In this document: positions 13,979 through 26,147 of the stretch, in pieces
Layout: each line of letters starts with the position of its first letter
Position numbering within the stretch: position 1 is the stretch's first letter
Position numbers and translations under genes: made by a program
Assembly (NCBI RefSeq): GCF_001418325.1
Contig: NZ_LIPN01000064.1
Span: 1 to 40,551, forward strand
Reading direction: 5' to 3'
Origin: Streptomyces atriruber
Lineage (GTDB): Bacteria; Actinomycetota; Actinomycetes; Streptomycetales; Streptomycetaceae
DNA: 40,551 nucleotides
The notes under the pieces: generated by a model
Seen by the model: only the letters and a program-made list of their open reading frames with translations
The model's database searches: none
What the model was told of the DNA's origin: nothing

Positions 13979-15847
13979 GTGCGCTTCACGACGAACAGCA
14001 CACGCCCGAGACTCAGACTCAGACACAAAGCAGTGGCGGGAGTGACGACCCTGCTTCTCCCGCTCGCCACTCTGGTCGCCCTCGGCGGCCCCGCCGACGC
14101 GGCCCCCGAAGCCGCGTCCGAGGCCACCGCCACGTTCGCCAAGACCCAGGACTGGGGCAGCGGCTTCGAGGGCAAGTGGACGATCAAGAACACCGGCACC
14201 ACCAGCATCAGCTCCTGGAACGTCGCCTGGGACTTCCCCTCCGACACCAAGGTGACCTCGGCCTGGGACGCGACCGTCACCAACTCGGGGAACCGCTGGA
14301 CCGCCAAGAACCTCGGCTGGAACGGGACGCTCGCCCCCGGCGCCTCGGTCTCCTTCGGATTCAACGGCACGGGCCCCGGCGCCCCCTCGAAGTGCGAGCT
14401 GAACGGCGCCAGTTGTGACGGCGGCAGCGTGCCCGGCGACAAGCCGCCGAGCGCCCCCGGCGCCCCGACGGCCTCCGGCATCACCGACACCTCGGTCAAG
14501 CTCGACTGGAAGGCCGCCACCGACGACAAGGGCGTCAAGAACTACGACGTCCTGCGCGACGGCGCCAAGGTCGCCACGGTGACCGGGACCTCGTACTCCG
14601 ACACGGGCCTGACCAAGGGCACCGACTACTCCTACACCGTCCAGGCCCGCGACACCGCCGACCAGACGGGCCCCGCCAGCGAGGCCGTCAAGGTCCGCAC
14701 CACCGGCGGCGGCGACCCGGGCCCCGGCCCCGGCGACAAGGTCAAGCTGGGCTACTTCACGGAGTGGGGCGTCTACCAGCGCAACTACCACGCGAAGAAC
14801 ATCGCGAGCTCCGGCTCGGCCGGCAAGATCACGCACATCAACTACAGCTTCGGAAACGTCCAGGGCGGCAAGTGCACCATGGGCGACTCCTACGCGGCGA
14901 TCGACAAGGCCTACACCGCCGACCAGAGCGTCGACGGCGTCGCCGACACCTGGGACCAGCCCCTGCGCGGCAACTTCAACCAGCTGCGCAAGCTCAAGGC
15001 CAAGTACCCGAACATCAAGATCCTCTGGTCCTTCGGCGGCTGGACCTGGTCCGGCGGCTTCACCGACGCCATGAAGAACCCGGCGGCCTTCGCCAAGTCC
15101 TGCCACGACCTGGTCGAGGACCCGCGCTGGGCCGACGTCTTCGACGGCATCGACCTGGACTGGGAGTACCCGAACGCCTGCGGTCTGTCCTGTGACTCCT
15201 CGGGCCCGGCCGTCTTCAAGAACATGATGCAGGCGTTCCGGAACGAGTTCGGCACCAAGAACCTGGTCACCGCCGCCATCAGCGCGGACGGCTCCGACGG
15301 CGGCAAGCTCGACCTGGCCGACTACGGCGGCGCCTCGCAGTACGCCGACTGGTACAACGTGATGACGTACGACTTCTTCGGCGCGTGGGACGCCAAGGGA
15401 CCGACGGCCCCGCACTCGCCGCTCACGTCCTACTCCGGCATCCCGAAGGACGGCTTCAACTCCGCGGCCGCCATCTCCAAGCTCAAGGCCAAGGGCGTGC
15501 CCTCCGCCAAGCTCCTGCTCGGCATCGGCTTCTACGGCCGCGGCTGGACGGGCGTCACCCAGAAGGAGCCCGGCGGCACGGCCACCGGTGCGGCGCCCGG
15601 CACGTACGAGGCGGGGATCGAGGACTACAAGGTCCTCAAGAACTCCTGCCCGTCCAACGGGACCGTCGCCGGCACGGCCTACGCCCACTGCGGCACGAAC
15701 TGGTGGTCCTACGACACCCCGGCCACGGTCCGCGCCAAGATGACCTGGGCCAAGGACCAGAAGCTCGGCGGTGCGTTCTTCTGGGAGTTCAGCGGTGACA
15801 CGGCCAACGGTGAGCTGGTTTCTGCGATCAATGACGGCCTGAAGTAG
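13979..15847 (+). CDS. chiC: Secreted family 18 chitinase with CBM2 and fibronectin III domains
   Basis: A 622-aa extracellular chitinase. The start is GTG 13979 with GCGAGGAG nearby; longer frames lack this. The signal peptide has an Arg-rich start and a hydrophobic core VAGVTTLLLPLATLVALG, with likely cleavage after PADA (residue 41). A CBM2 carbohydrate-binding domain follows (about 45-140; DWGSGFEGKWTIKNTGT, WNVAWDFP, NGTLAPGASVSFGFNG). Next come a fibronectin III domain (about 147-228; PSAPGAPTASG, GTDYSYTVQARD) and a short Gly/Pro linker. The GH18 barrel starts KVKLGYFTEWGVYQRNY and carries FDGIDLDWEYP with D389, D392, D394 and catalytic E396. The order signal-CBM2-FnIII-GH18 is that of Streptomyces ChiC. 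It degrades chitin processively or internally to chito-oligosaccharides. A terminator follows 22 bases after the stop. Confidence 0.96.
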   Translation: MRFTTNSTRPRLRLRHKAVAGVTTLLLPLATLVALGGPADAAPEAASEATATFAKTQDWGSGFEGKWTIKNTGTTSISSWNVAWDFPSDTKVTSAWDATVTNSGNRWTAKNLGWNGTLAPGASVSFGFNGTGPGAPSKCELNGASCDGGSVPGDKPPSAPGAPTASGITDTSVKLDWKAATDDKGVKNYDVLRDGAKVATVTGTSYSDTGLTKGTDYSYTVQARDTADQTGPASEAVKVRTTGGGDPGPGPGDKVKLGYFTEWGVYQRNYHAKNIASSGSAGKITHINYSFGNVQGGKCTMGDSYAAIDKAYTADQSVDGVADTWDQPLRGNFNQLRKLKAKYPNIKILWSFGGWTWSGGFTDAMKNPAAFAKSCHDLVEDPRWADVFDGIDLDWEYPNACGLSCDSSGPAVFKNMMQAFRNEFGTKNLVTAAISADGSDGGKLDLADYGGASQYADWYNVMTYDFFGAWDAKGPTAPHSPLTSYSGIPKDGFNSAAAISKLKAKGVPSAKLLLGIGFYGRGWTGVTQKEPGGTATGAAPGTYEAGIEDYKVLKNSCPSNGTVAGTAYAHCGTNWWSYDTPATVRAKMTWAKDQKLGGAFFWEFSGDTANGELVSAINDGLK

Positions 15848-15868
15848 TCCCGGCCGTCTCCCACAGAC

Positions 15869-15909
15869 GAAGCCGGGAAGACAGGATCGCCCCCTGTCTT
15901 CCCGGCTTC
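15869..15909 (+). terminator. Terminator after chiC
   Basis: GAAGCCGGGAAGACAGG (15869-15885) and CCTGTCTTCCCGGCTTC (15893-15909) form a perfect 17-bp stem with a 7-base loop, 22 bases after the stop codon. It may also stop transcripts of the convergent DUF2550 gene. Confidence 0.9.
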
Positions 15910-16003
15910 TCCATGTCACGCAACTGCGGGACGGCTCTGGCTGGTCGCGCCCGCGCGGCGGAGCCGCATATGTCAGAGCCCCGCGCCCCTGGGGAGACTG
16001 CGG

Positions 16004-16453
16004 CTAGGCCACGTTCACCCGCTGGCCGGGAGGCGCCGCCTCCAGCCAGGCCAGGAAACCCGTGAGCGCGTCCTCGCTCATCGCCAGTTCGAGCCGGGTG
16101 CCGCGGTGCTGACAGCCGAGCACGATGGCGTCGGAGAGCAGGGCCAGCTCCTCCTCGCCGTCCGGGGCGCGACGGTCCACGACCTCGATGGCGGAGCGCT
16201 CGAGAACCCGGCGGGGCCGGGGAGCGTAGGAGAAGACGCGGAACCACTCGACGCGGTCACCGTTGTAGCGGGCGACCCCGTACCCCCAGCCCTTGCCGGA
16301 GGTGTCGCCCTTCTCCGGGGCGTCCCACCGCAGGCTGCAGTCGAAGGTGCCGCCGGAGCGCTGGATCAGCCGGCGCCGCAGGCCGAAGACGAAGAGCCCC
16401 ACCAACACCAGCACGATCAAAGCAAGTCCGCACACGAGCAGAGTGAGGATCAT
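16004..16453 (-). CDS. DUF2550 single-pass membrane protein next to atpC
   Basis: A 149-aa protein with one N-terminal membrane helix (MILTLLVCGLALIVLVLVGLFVFGLRRRL). A soluble domain follows: GGTFDCSLRWDAPEKGDTSGKGWGYGVARYNGDRVEWFRVFSYAPRPRR, then ERSAIEVVDRRAPDGEEE. This is the DUF2550 family, found just after atpC in many actinobacteria including mycobacteria (from memory, Rv1312). The start at 16453 has GAGGAGG nine bases upstream. A terminator-like hairpin lies between atpC and this gene, so it may be transcribed separately or by read-through. The helix points the basic RRR into the cytoplasm, so the soluble domain is probably cytoplasmic. Function is unknown. Confidence 0.9.
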   Translation of the reverse strand: MILTLLVCGLALIVLVLVGLFVFGLRRRLIQRSGGTFDCSLRWDAPEKGDTSGKGWGYGVARYNGDRVEWFRVFSYAPRPRRVLERSAIEVVDRRAPDGEEELALLSDAIVLGCQHRGTRLELAMSEDALTGFLAWLEAAPPGQRVNVA

Positions 16454-16525
16454 CGGCACCGACCTCCTCGCCTCTACTGTCGGTCGAAGGACCGACAACG
16501 GACCAATACATTGCACCCGCATTGC

Positions 16526-16574
16526 CTCAGCCGCGACCCGGTCCGGATTGTTCCCGGACCTGGCCGCGGCTGAG
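16526..16574 (-). terminator. Terminator of the atp operon
   Basis: A long interrupted stem: CTCAGCCGCG (16526-16535) with CGCGGCTGAG (16565-16574), and inside it GGTCCGG (16540-16546) with CCGGACC (16554-16560). It lies 24 bases after the atpC stop on the minus strand. There is no T-run. Confidence 0.7.
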
Positions 16575-16597
16575 TCACGTTACGCCGCGCGCTGGGG

Positions 16598-16972
16598 TCA
16601 GCGCGTCGCCACCGCACGCAGTCGGACGTCGGCGCGACGCTCGGCGGAGGCGTCGGCCTCCGACTTCGCGCGCTCCAGCGCCCGCTCCGCACGCTGGACG
16701 TCGATCTCGTCGGACAGCTCCGCGATCTCGGCCAGCAGCGACAGCTTGTCGTCCGCGAAGGAGATGAATCCTCCGTGGACAGCGGCCACGACCGTGCCGC
16801 CGTCACTCGTACGAATGGTCACCGGGCCCGATTCCAGCACACCGAGCAGCGGCTGGTGACCGGGCATGACGCCGATGTCGCCGGACGTGGTGCGCGCGAC
16901 GACCAGGGTGGCCTCACCGGACCAGACACTGCGGTCCGCTGCGACCAGCTCGACATGCAGCTCAGCAGCCAA
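16598..16972 (-). CDS. atpC: ATP synthase F1 epsilon subunit
   Basis: A 124-aa epsilon subunit, part of the central stalk, coupling rotation and able to inhibit ATP hydrolysis. The N-terminal beta-sandwich is LHVELVAADRSVWSGEATLVVARTTSGDIGVMPGHQPLLGVLESGPV, and the C-terminal helices contain AELSDEIDVQRAERALERAKSEAD. Length is normal for actinobacteria. The initiation codon is TTG (16970-16972), placed six bases after GAGGAG. It is separated from atpD by 132 bp containing two hairpins, the second-largest gap in the operon. It is the last gene of the operon. Confidence 0.96.
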   Translation of the reverse strand: MAAELHVELVAADRSVWSGEATLVVARTTSGDIGVMPGHQPLLGVLESGPVTIRTSDGGTVVAAVHGGFISFADDKLSLLAEIAELSDEIDVQRAERALERAKSEADASAERRADVRLRAVATR

Positions 16973-16991
16973 GGGTGGCTCCTCGGGTCAC

Positions 16992-17085
16992 CACCCGGCG
17001 GTTCAGCCGGGTGTTGGGTCAAATTCTAGTGGGCGTACGAAGAGGGGCGGGACACGGCCCCCGCGCGGGGTGCCCCCGCCCCTCT
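16992..17085 (-). promoter_or_regulatory. Two hairpins in the atpD-atpC gap
   Basis: In transcription order, AGAGGGGCGGG and CCCGCCCCTCT (plus-strand arms 17041-17051 and 17075-17085) form an 11-bp stem with a further GC-rich inner stem. Next, CACCCGGC and GCCGGGTG (16992-16999, 17006-17013) form an 8-bp stem close to the atpC ribosome site. They could attenuate read-through, mark an RNA processing point, or lower translation of atpC. Confidence 0.6.
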
Positions 17086-17104
17086 CCGGATCGAGCTACC
17101 GAGC

Positions 17105-19464
<2,360 letters not shown>

Positions 19465-19485
19465 GAGTCAGGTCCCTTCCTTACG

Positions 19486-21075
19486 TCACTTGGCAGCGGC
19501 GGGGGCGTCCTCGCCGAGAAGCTTCCCGTCCGAGGTCTGGAACTGCTTCTTGAACGCCGCGATCGCGTCGCCGACGGCCTGAAGCGTGTCGTCCGACATC
19601 TTCCCGCCCTCCTTGATGGAGGTCATGAGGCCCTTCTCGCTCTGGTGCAGGTACGAGAGGAGCTCACGCTCGAAGCGGCGGATGTCGTTGACCGGCACCT
19701 CGTCCATGCGACCGGTGGTACCGGCCCACACGGACACGACCTGGTCCTCGGTCGCCATCGGCTCGTACTGCGGCTGCTTCAGCAGCTCGACCATGCGCTG
19801 ACCGCGCTCCAGCTGAGCCTTCGACGCGGCGTCCAGGTCGGAACCGAAGGCGGCGAACGCCTCCAGCTCACGGAACTGGGCGAGGTCCACACGGAGACGA
19901 CCGGAGACCTGCTTCATCGCCTTGTGCTGCGCGGAACCACCGACTCGGGAGACGGAGATACCGACGTTCAGCGCGGGGCGCTGACCGGCGTTGAAGAGGT
20001 CCGACTCCAGGAAGCACTGGCCGTCGGTGATGGAGATGACGTTGGTCGGGATGAACGCCGACACGTCGTTCGCCTTGGTCTCGACGATCGGCAGACCGGT
20101 CATCGAGCCCTTGCCCAGCTCGTCCGAGAGCTTCGCGCAGCGCTCGAGCAGACGCGAGTGCAGGTAGAAGACGTCACCCGGGTAGGCCTCGCGCCCCGGC
20201 GGGCGGCGGAGCAGCAGGGACACGGCGCGGTAGGCGTCGGCCTGCTTCGAGAGGTCGTCGAAGATGATGAGGACGTGCTTGCCCTCGTACATCCACTGCT
20301 GGCCGATGGCCGAGCCGGTGTACGGCGCCAGGTACTTGAAGCCGGCCGGGTCGGACGCCGGGGCGGCGACGATGGTCGTGTACTCCAGGGCGCCGGCCTC
20401 TTCGAGGGCACCGCGCACGGAGGCGATGGTGGAGCCCTTCTGACCGATGGCGACGTAGATGCAGCGCACCTGCTTGTTCACGTCGCCCGAGCGCCAGTTG
20501 TCGCGCTGGTTGATGATCGTGTCGACGGCCAGGGCGGTCTTGCCGGTCTGGCGGTCACCAATGATCAGCTGACGCTGGCCACGGCCGATCGGGGTCATCG
20601 CGTCGACGGCCTTGTAGCCGGTCTCCATCGGCTCGTGCACCGACTTGCGCTGCATGACCGTGGGGGCCTGCAGCTCAAGGGCGCGACGACCGCTGGTCTC
20701 GATCTCGCCGAGGCCGTCGATCGCGTTGCCGAGCGGGTCGACGACGCGGCCAAGGTAGCCCTCGCCGACCGCGACCGAGAGGACCTCGCCGGTACGGCTG
20801 ACCGACTGGCCCTCCTCGATGCCGCTGAACTCACCGAGGACGATCGAACCGATCTCGCGCTCTTCCAGGTTCAGCGCGAGACCGAGGGTCCCGTCCTCGA
20901 ACTTCAGCAGCTCGTTGGCCATGGCCGAGGGCAGGCCCTCGACCTTCGCGATGCCGTCGCCGGCAAGGGTGACCGTACCGACCTCCTCGCGCGAGGCCGC
21001 GTCCGGCTTGTACGCCTGGACGAAGTTCTCCAGCGCGTCCCGGATCTCCTCCGGCCGGATCGTGAGCTCCGCCAT
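19486..21075 (-). CDS. atpA: ATP synthase F1 alpha subunit
   Basis: A 529-aa regulatory nucleotide-binding subunit, three copies per F1. Walker A is GDRQTGKT (173-180), with the Gln typical of alpha. The signatures [27 protein letters not shown] and [23 protein letters not shown] are present. The start at 21075 ([12 protein letters not shown]) matches the family length; a longer frame reaches back to 21159 across the hairpins, and those residues match nothing. The SD is moderate. The upstream gap of 113 bp carries two small hairpins. Confidence 0.98.
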   Translation of the reverse strand: MAELTIRPEEIRDALENFVQAYKPDAASREEVGTVTLAGDGIAKVEGLPSAMANELLKFEDGTLGLALNLEEREIGSIVLGEFSGIEEGQSVSRTGEVLSVAVGEGYLGRVVDPLGNAIDGLGEIETSGRRALELQAPTVMQRKSVHEPMETGYKAVDAMTPIGRGQRQLIIGDRQTGKTALAVDTIINQRDNWRSGDVNKQVRCIYVAIGQKGSTIASVRGALEEAGALEYTTIVAAPASDPAGFKYLAPYTGSAIGQQWMYEGKHVLIIFDDLSKQADAYRAVSLLLRRPPGREAYPGDVFYLHSRLLERCAKLSDELGKGSMTGLPIVETKANDVSAFIPTNVISITDGQCFLESDLFNAGQRPALNVGISVSRVGGSAQHKAMKQVSGRLRVDLAQFRELEAFAAFGSDLDAASKAQLERGQRMVELLKQPQYEPMATEDQVVSVWAGTTGRMDEVPVNDIRRFERELLSYLHQSEKGLMTSIKEGGKMSDDTLQAVGDAIAAFKKQFQTSDGKLLGEDAPAAAK

Positions 21076-21122
21076 CTGGGTTCCCTGCTCTCCTTGTTGG
21101 GCCCGAAAGTTTTCTTGGGGGT

Positions 21123-21169
21123 CTGGGGTCAACCCCCAGGAATCCTCTGCACGGCCCAACTAGGGCCGT
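21123..21169 (-). promoter_or_regulatory. Two small hairpins in the atpH-atpA gap
   Basis: ACGGCCC-aacta-GGGCCGT (21151-21169, 7-bp stem) and CTGGGG-tcaac-CCCCAG (21123-21139, 6-bp stem) lie in series between the atpH stop and the atpA start. They may protect or process the downstream message, whose alpha and beta products are needed in three copies each. Confidence 0.45.
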
Positions 21170-21188
21170 AGGTCGTACTGTGTTGCTC

Positions 21189-22013
21189 TTACTGGCCGGC
21201 CACGCGGCGGCCGGCTTCCTCGATGCGGTCCGCGATGGAGCCGTTGATGACCTCGTCGCCCACCTGGACCGTGATCCCGCCGAGGACCTCGGGGTCCACG
21301 TCGAGGTTCAGGTGCATCGGGCGTCCGTACACCTTGGCCAGGGCGTCGCCGAGACGCTGCTTCTGCCGGTCCGAGAGCGGAACGGCGGAAGTGACGACGG
21401 CGACCATCCGGTTGCGACGGTCCGCGGCCAGCTTGGAGAGGGACTCGAGTCCGTCTTCCAGGCTACGTCCACGCGGCGCGGTCACGAGGCGCTCGACGAG
21501 ACGCTCCGTGACGTCGGCGGCGCGACCGCCGAGCAGGCTGCGCAGCAGCTCGCTCTTGGCCGTGCCGGTCGCGGCGCGGTCCGTCAGCGCGGCCCGCAGC
21601 TCGGTGCTGGACGAGACGATCCGGCCGAACCGGAAGAGCTCGTCCTCGACGTTGTCCAGGGCGCCGGACTTCTGCGCACCGGTCAGGTCGGCGAGGTTGG
21701 CGAGCTCCTCCAGGGCGTCCACCAGGTCACGCGACTGCGACCAGCGCGAGCGCACCATGCCCGCCACCAGGTCGGCGGCCTCGCCGCCCACCTGTCCGGA
21801 GAGCAGGCGGCCCGCGAGCTCGGCCTTGGCCTCGCCGGACTGCGCCGGGTCGGTCAGGACCCGACGCAGCGAGACCTCGCGGCTGAACAGCGCGGTGACC
21901 GCGGCGAGCTCGTCCGCGAGCTGCTTCGCGTCGACCGAGGTGCTGTCCGTCAGCGCGTCGAGGCGCTCGCGCGCGGCGGCCAGGGCCTCGCGGCTAGCTC
22001 CGTGCGCTGTCAT
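21189..22013 (-). CDS. atpH: ATP synthase F1 delta subunit
   Basis: A 274-aa delta subunit (OSCP type) linking the b stalk to the top of F1. It is much longer than the roughly 180 aa of E. coli because actinobacterial delta has an N-terminal extension (about 1-95 here, MTAHGASREALAAARERLDALTDSTSVDAKQLADELAAV...). The C-terminal half has the conserved VVTSAVPLSDRQKQRLGDALAKVYGRPMHLNLDVDPEVLGGITVQVGDEVINGSI. The ATG overlaps the atpF stop by four bases (ATGA). Confidence 0.97.
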   Translation of the reverse strand: MTAHGASREALAAARERLDALTDSTSVDAKQLADELAAVTALFSREVSLRRVLTDPAQSGEAKAELAGRLLSGQVGGEAADLVAGMVRSRWSQSRDLVDALEELANLADLTGAQKSGALDNVEDELFRFGRIVSSSTELRAALTDRAATGTAKSELLRSLLGGRAADVTERLVERLVTAPRGRSLEDGLESLSKLAADRRNRMVAVVTSAVPLSDRQKQRLGDALAKVYGRPMHLNLDVDPEVLGGITVQVGDEVINGSIADRIEEAGRRVAGQ

Positions 22014-22558
22014 CGAGCAGCCTCGGCCTTCTCCTCGAGCTCGTCGAGGAAGCGGTCGATGGTGCGGCTCTGCCGGGCGTGGTCCTCCAGGGACTCGCCG
22101 ACGAGCTTGCCCGCCAGGTCGGTGGCCAGCTGGCCCACGTCCTGACGCAGCGACTGCGCGGCGGCCTTGCGGTCGGCCTCGATCTGCGCGTGACCGGCGG
22201 CGACGATCTCCTCGCGCTGACGCTGGCCCTCGGCCCGCATCTCGGCGATGAGCGTGGCGCCCTGCTCCTGCGCCTCCTGGCGCAGACGCGCGGCCTCGTG
22301 CCGGGCCTCGGCGAGCTGAGCCTTGTACTGCTCAAGAACGCTCTGGGCCTCGGTCTGAGCGGCCTCGGCCTTCTCGATACCGCCTTCGATCGCCTCCCGG
22401 CGCTCTTCCAGAACCTTGTTGATGTTCGGGAGGAGCTTCTTCCAGAAGAAGAAGAAGACGATGGCGAAGGCGATGGCGCCGACGAGCAGCTCAGGACCCG
22501 GCGGGACGAGCGGGTTCTGCTCCTCCTCGGCCGCCAGCTGAACCAGGTTGGCGATCAC
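22010..22558 (-). CDS. atpF: ATP synthase F0 b subunit
   Basis: A 182-aa peripheral stalk subunit. One membrane helix (about 22-43, PELLVGAIAFAIVFFFFWKKLLP) is followed by a long charged helix, KVLEERREAIEGGIEKAEAAQTEAQSVLEQYKAQLAEARHEAARLRQEAQEQ, which is a right-handed coiled-coil type. Start codon GTG (22556-22558). It is followed with a four-base overlap by atpH, and preceded by atpE 38 bases upstream. Confidence 0.97.
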   Translation of the reverse strand: MIANLVQLAAEEEQNPLVPPGPELLVGAIAFAIVFFFFWKKLLPNINKVLEERREAIEGGIEKAEAAQTEAQSVLEQYKAQLAEARHEAARLRQEAQEQGATLIAEMRAEGQRQREEIVAAGHAQIEADRKAAAQSLRQDVGQLATDLAGKLVGESLEDHARQSRTIDRFLDELEEKAEAAR

Positions 22559-22596
22559 ATCAGTGCCTTTCGTCGAAAAGTGTCAGTAAGAAGCGC

Positions 22597-23731
<1,135 letters not shown>

Positions 23732-23959
23732 CGCGGGCTCCTTCGGCGTGACGCATAGGTACGGCAACCTCGTTGTCGTGTCGGCGCGGCACGCGGCCGC
23801 GAGTCGGCACCGGACTGGTGTTTCGGAAGTGTGAGCGGCGTTCAGGCATCGAGCCTCGCGATCGTGCAGGCGTCAGCTCAGATGCCCGCGCCCGCAGTGC
23901 CGCAGTTGGCACCGGACGATAGCAGCATCTCGAACGGCCATTTATCCCGCCCCTACCCT
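23732..23959. other. 228-bp atpI-atpB intergenic region
   Basis: No gene is seen. It holds two related 17-18-base elements, CCGCGAGTCGGCACCGGA (23799-23816) and CCGCAGTTGGCACCGGA (23901-23917). An internal promoter or regulatory site is possible, but I cannot point to a convincing -35/-10 pair. Confidence 0.4.
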
Positions 23960-24409
23960 TCACGTCGACGACCCCGACTTCTCCGGCTTGTCCTTCTTCT
24001 CGGAGTCGCCGTGGGAGTCGGGATCGACGTAAAGGATCTTGGCTTTCATGTGCGCGCGGGCCTGCGACGCCATCCACGCGACGGTGGCCACCACAAGTCC
24101 GACGGCGAATGTCTTCGGGTTGAACAGAGTCGTGTCCTTGAAGATGGCCACGAAGAAAAGCAGCAGCAGGAGTTGGGCGACGTAGAGCATCAGCCCCATC
24201 GCCTGGAACAGCTGCGGAAGCGATTTGGCCGTCCGCTGGAGGACGAACAGTCCGAGCCCCATGAACGCGATGACGACCAACGTGCCGACGACCGCTCCGA
24301 TCGCCCCCTTGCCACCGGCAACGACACCGCTGACCGCGGCGACGATCGCGCCGACGGCAGCCGTGGGCACGGCGGACTGAAGGAGATTTCGGGCGTCTTG
24401 AGACGGCAT
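23960..24409 (-). CDS. atpI: ATP synthase I-like membrane protein
   Basis: A 149-aa membrane protein at the head of the operon. Four hydrophobic segments: AVGAIVAAVSGVVAGGKGAIGAVVG, LVVIAFMGLGLFVL, MGLMLYVAQLLLLLFFVAIF, and TFAVGLVVATVAWMASQ. The C-terminus is charged and Lys-rich (GDSEKKDKPEKSGSST). AtpI proteins help assemble the c ring or handle Mg2+, and are poorly conserved in sequence, so position is the main support. Confidence 0.9.
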   Translation of the reverse strand: MPSQDARNLLQSAVPTAAVGAIVAAVSGVVAGGKGAIGAVVGTLVVIAFMGLGLFVLQRTAKSLPQLFQAMGLMLYVAQLLLLLFFVAIFKDTTLFNPKTFAVGLVVATVAWMASQARAHMKAKILYVDPDSHGDSEKKDKPEKSGSST

Positions 24410-24534
24410 GGCGGCAGCTCCGCTTACTGATGGGGGCAGGGTGTCGTCATGGACGAGCGTAGACCCGGGTCGAGGGGGTCCCTCGGGCCAATGGACCGTC
24501 GCACTACGGCCCTTCGGCTCTATCCCGGGATCTC

Positions 24535-24600
24535 GTGAACCGTATCACAAACTATTTGATGAGGTCTTTACCTGTTAGGTGTGCCGACTGTCACACATGA
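24535..24600 (-). promoter_or_regulatory. AT-rich candidate promoter region of the atp operon
   Basis: The 261 bp between the WecA-like gene and atpI hold an AT-rich stretch that stands out here. On the minus strand CTAACA and TAGTTT are 18 bp apart and could be -35/-10. Just downstream is the partial palindrome GTGAACCGTATCAC (24535-24548). The assignment is tentative. Confidence 0.35.
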
Positions 24601-24670
24601 GAAGTAATCCGCGCGTCTGTGCATCCGGAGCGTCAGTTTGTCTGGTAATGGAGCGTTTTCGGGTCACGCG

Positions 24671-26017
24671 TCAACGTGACGAACCGGCTTCCCGCCGTTC
24701 CTGGAAGCGCGAACGAGCGCCGATCGCGGTCGCTCCGTTGACGCCCGCCGGGACCGGAGTCTTCTTCTGCGACTCCGGACCGCCGGGCGCCTGCCCGTCC
24801 TCGTGCGCCCCATGCATCGCCTCCTGGGCGGCGAGCCCGGCGGCCGCCCGGCGACGGCGGTAGCGCGGCGGCACGAAGGCCTCCGCCCACCGCGGCGTGC
24901 GCGGCGTGAAGCGCGGCAGCAGGAGCAGCACGAGCCCGAGCGCGCTGAGCGCGACGATCAGCAGCAGGATCCACACGCTCGTCGAGTGCACCGAGTAGGC
25001 GACCGTGCCGAAGGCGATGAGCGCCGACCAGAAGTACATGATCAGCACCGCGCGGCTGTGCGAGTGGCCGATCTCCAGGAGCCGGTGGTGGAGGTGGCCG
25101 CGGTCCGCGGCGAACGGCGACTTGCCGTTCCAGGTGCGCCTGACGATCGCGAGGACCAGGTCCGCGAAGGGGATCGCGATGATCGTGAGCGGCATCAGGA
25201 GCGGGATGAAGACCGGCAGCATCGCGTGTGTGGCGTCGCGGCCGGTGCCGAAGTTCAGCTTCATCGCGGCCGGGTCGACCTGTCCGGTGACGGAGATCGC
25301 GCCCGCCGCGAGGACGAGCCCGATGAGCATCGAGCCGGAGTCGCCCATGAAGATCCGGGCGGGGTGCATGTTGTGCGGCAGGAAGCCGAGGCACATGCCC
25401 ATGAGGATGGCGGCGAAGAGCGTGGCCGGGGCCGCGGCCTCGATGCCGTAGCCGTACCAGATCCGGTAGGCGTACATGAAGGACGCCGCCGAGGCGATGC
25501 ACACCATGCCCGCGGCGAGGCCGTCGAGGCCGTCGACGAAGTTCACGGCGTTGATCGTGATGACGACCAGCGCGACGGTCAGCAGGGTGCCCTGGCCGGA
25601 CGTCAGGGAGACCGTGCCGACACCGGGGACCGGGATCCACAGGATCGTCAGACCCTGCATGACCATGACGCCCGCGGCGATCATCTGACCGCCGAGCTTG
25701 ATCAGCGCGTCGATCTCGAACTTGTCGTCCAGGACACCGATCAGCCAGATCAGCGCCGCACCGGAGAGCAGCGCACGCGGCTCGTTGGAGTTCTCGAAGA
25801 CCGCGTTCAAGTTCGGCAGGTGATCCGCGACCAGCAGGCCCGCGCACAGGCCGAAGAACATCGCGATGCCCCCGAGCCGGGGTGTGGGTTCCCTGTGGAC
25901 GTCGCGGGCGCGGATCTCCGGCATGGCGCCGGCCACGATCGCGAACTTCCGCACCGGGCCGGTCAGCAGGTAGGTCACCGCGGCCGTGATGCAGAGCGTC
26001 AGCAGGTATTCACGCAC
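24671..26017 (-). CDS. wecA: MraY/WecA-family polyprenyl-phosphate N-acetylhexosamine-1-phosphate transferase
   Basis: A 448-aa membrane enzyme with about ten to eleven helices. It transfers a sugar-1-phosphate (probably GlcNAc-1-P) from the UDP-sugar to undecaprenyl or decaprenyl phosphate, starting a cell-wall polymer. Motifs: HREPTPRLGGIAMF, the catalytic LIGVLDDKFEID, NAVNFVDGLDGLAAGM, FMGDSGSMLIG, and the WecA/TagO-type His motif GHLHHRLLEIGHS. The start GTG at 26015-26017 follows GGGGAAG. The C-terminal 60 residues are an Ala/Gly/Pro-rich cytoplasmic extension. From memory the mycobacterial homologue at this position is called rfe/wecA. It precedes atpI by 261 bp and is probably a separate unit. 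Confidence 0.92.
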   Translation of the reverse strand: MREYLLTLCITAAVTYLLTGPVRKFAIVAGAMPEIRARDVHREPTPRLGGIAMFFGLCAGLLVADHLPNLNAVFENSNEPRALLSGAALIWLIGVLDDKFEIDALIKLGGQMIAAGVMVMQGLTILWIPVPGVGTVSLTSGQGTLLTVALVVITINAVNFVDGLDGLAAGMVCIASAASFMYAYRIWYGYGIEAAAPATLFAAILMGMCLGFLPHNMHPARIFMGDSGSMLIGLVLAAGAISVTGQVDPAAMKLNFGTGRDATHAMLPVFIPLLMPLTIIAIPFADLVLAIVRRTWNGKSPFAADRGHLHHRLLEIGHSHSRAVLIMYFWSALIAFGTVAYSVHSTSVWILLLIVALSALGLVLLLLPRFTPRTPRWAEAFVPPRYRRRRAAAGLAAQEAMHGAHEDGQAPGGPESQKKTPVPAGVNGATAIGARSRFQERREAGSSR

Positions 26018-26056
26018 GGGCTTCCCCACAGGTCTCGCTGGCCATCTCAGCCCCAC

Positions 26057-26062
26057 ACCCTA
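26057..26062 (-). promoter_or_regulatory. Candidate -10 box for the WecA-like gene
   Basis: TAGGGT on the minus strand lies about 40 bases before the GTG start, in the 130-bp gap after the SHMT-like gene. The -35 is not convincing. Confidence 0.3.
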
Positions 26063-26147
26063 GCTTTGCGCGCATACGGTTGGGGACTTCCGGGTAGCGA
26101 CGATGGTTGCACGAGTCTTCGACGGCCCCTGCCCCGGCCGTCCCTGG

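Noticed and set aside
21076..21159. An N-terminal extension of atpA by 28 codons
   Set aside because: The extra residues match no alpha subunit and would run across the two intergenic hairpins. The ATG at 21075 gives the standard length.
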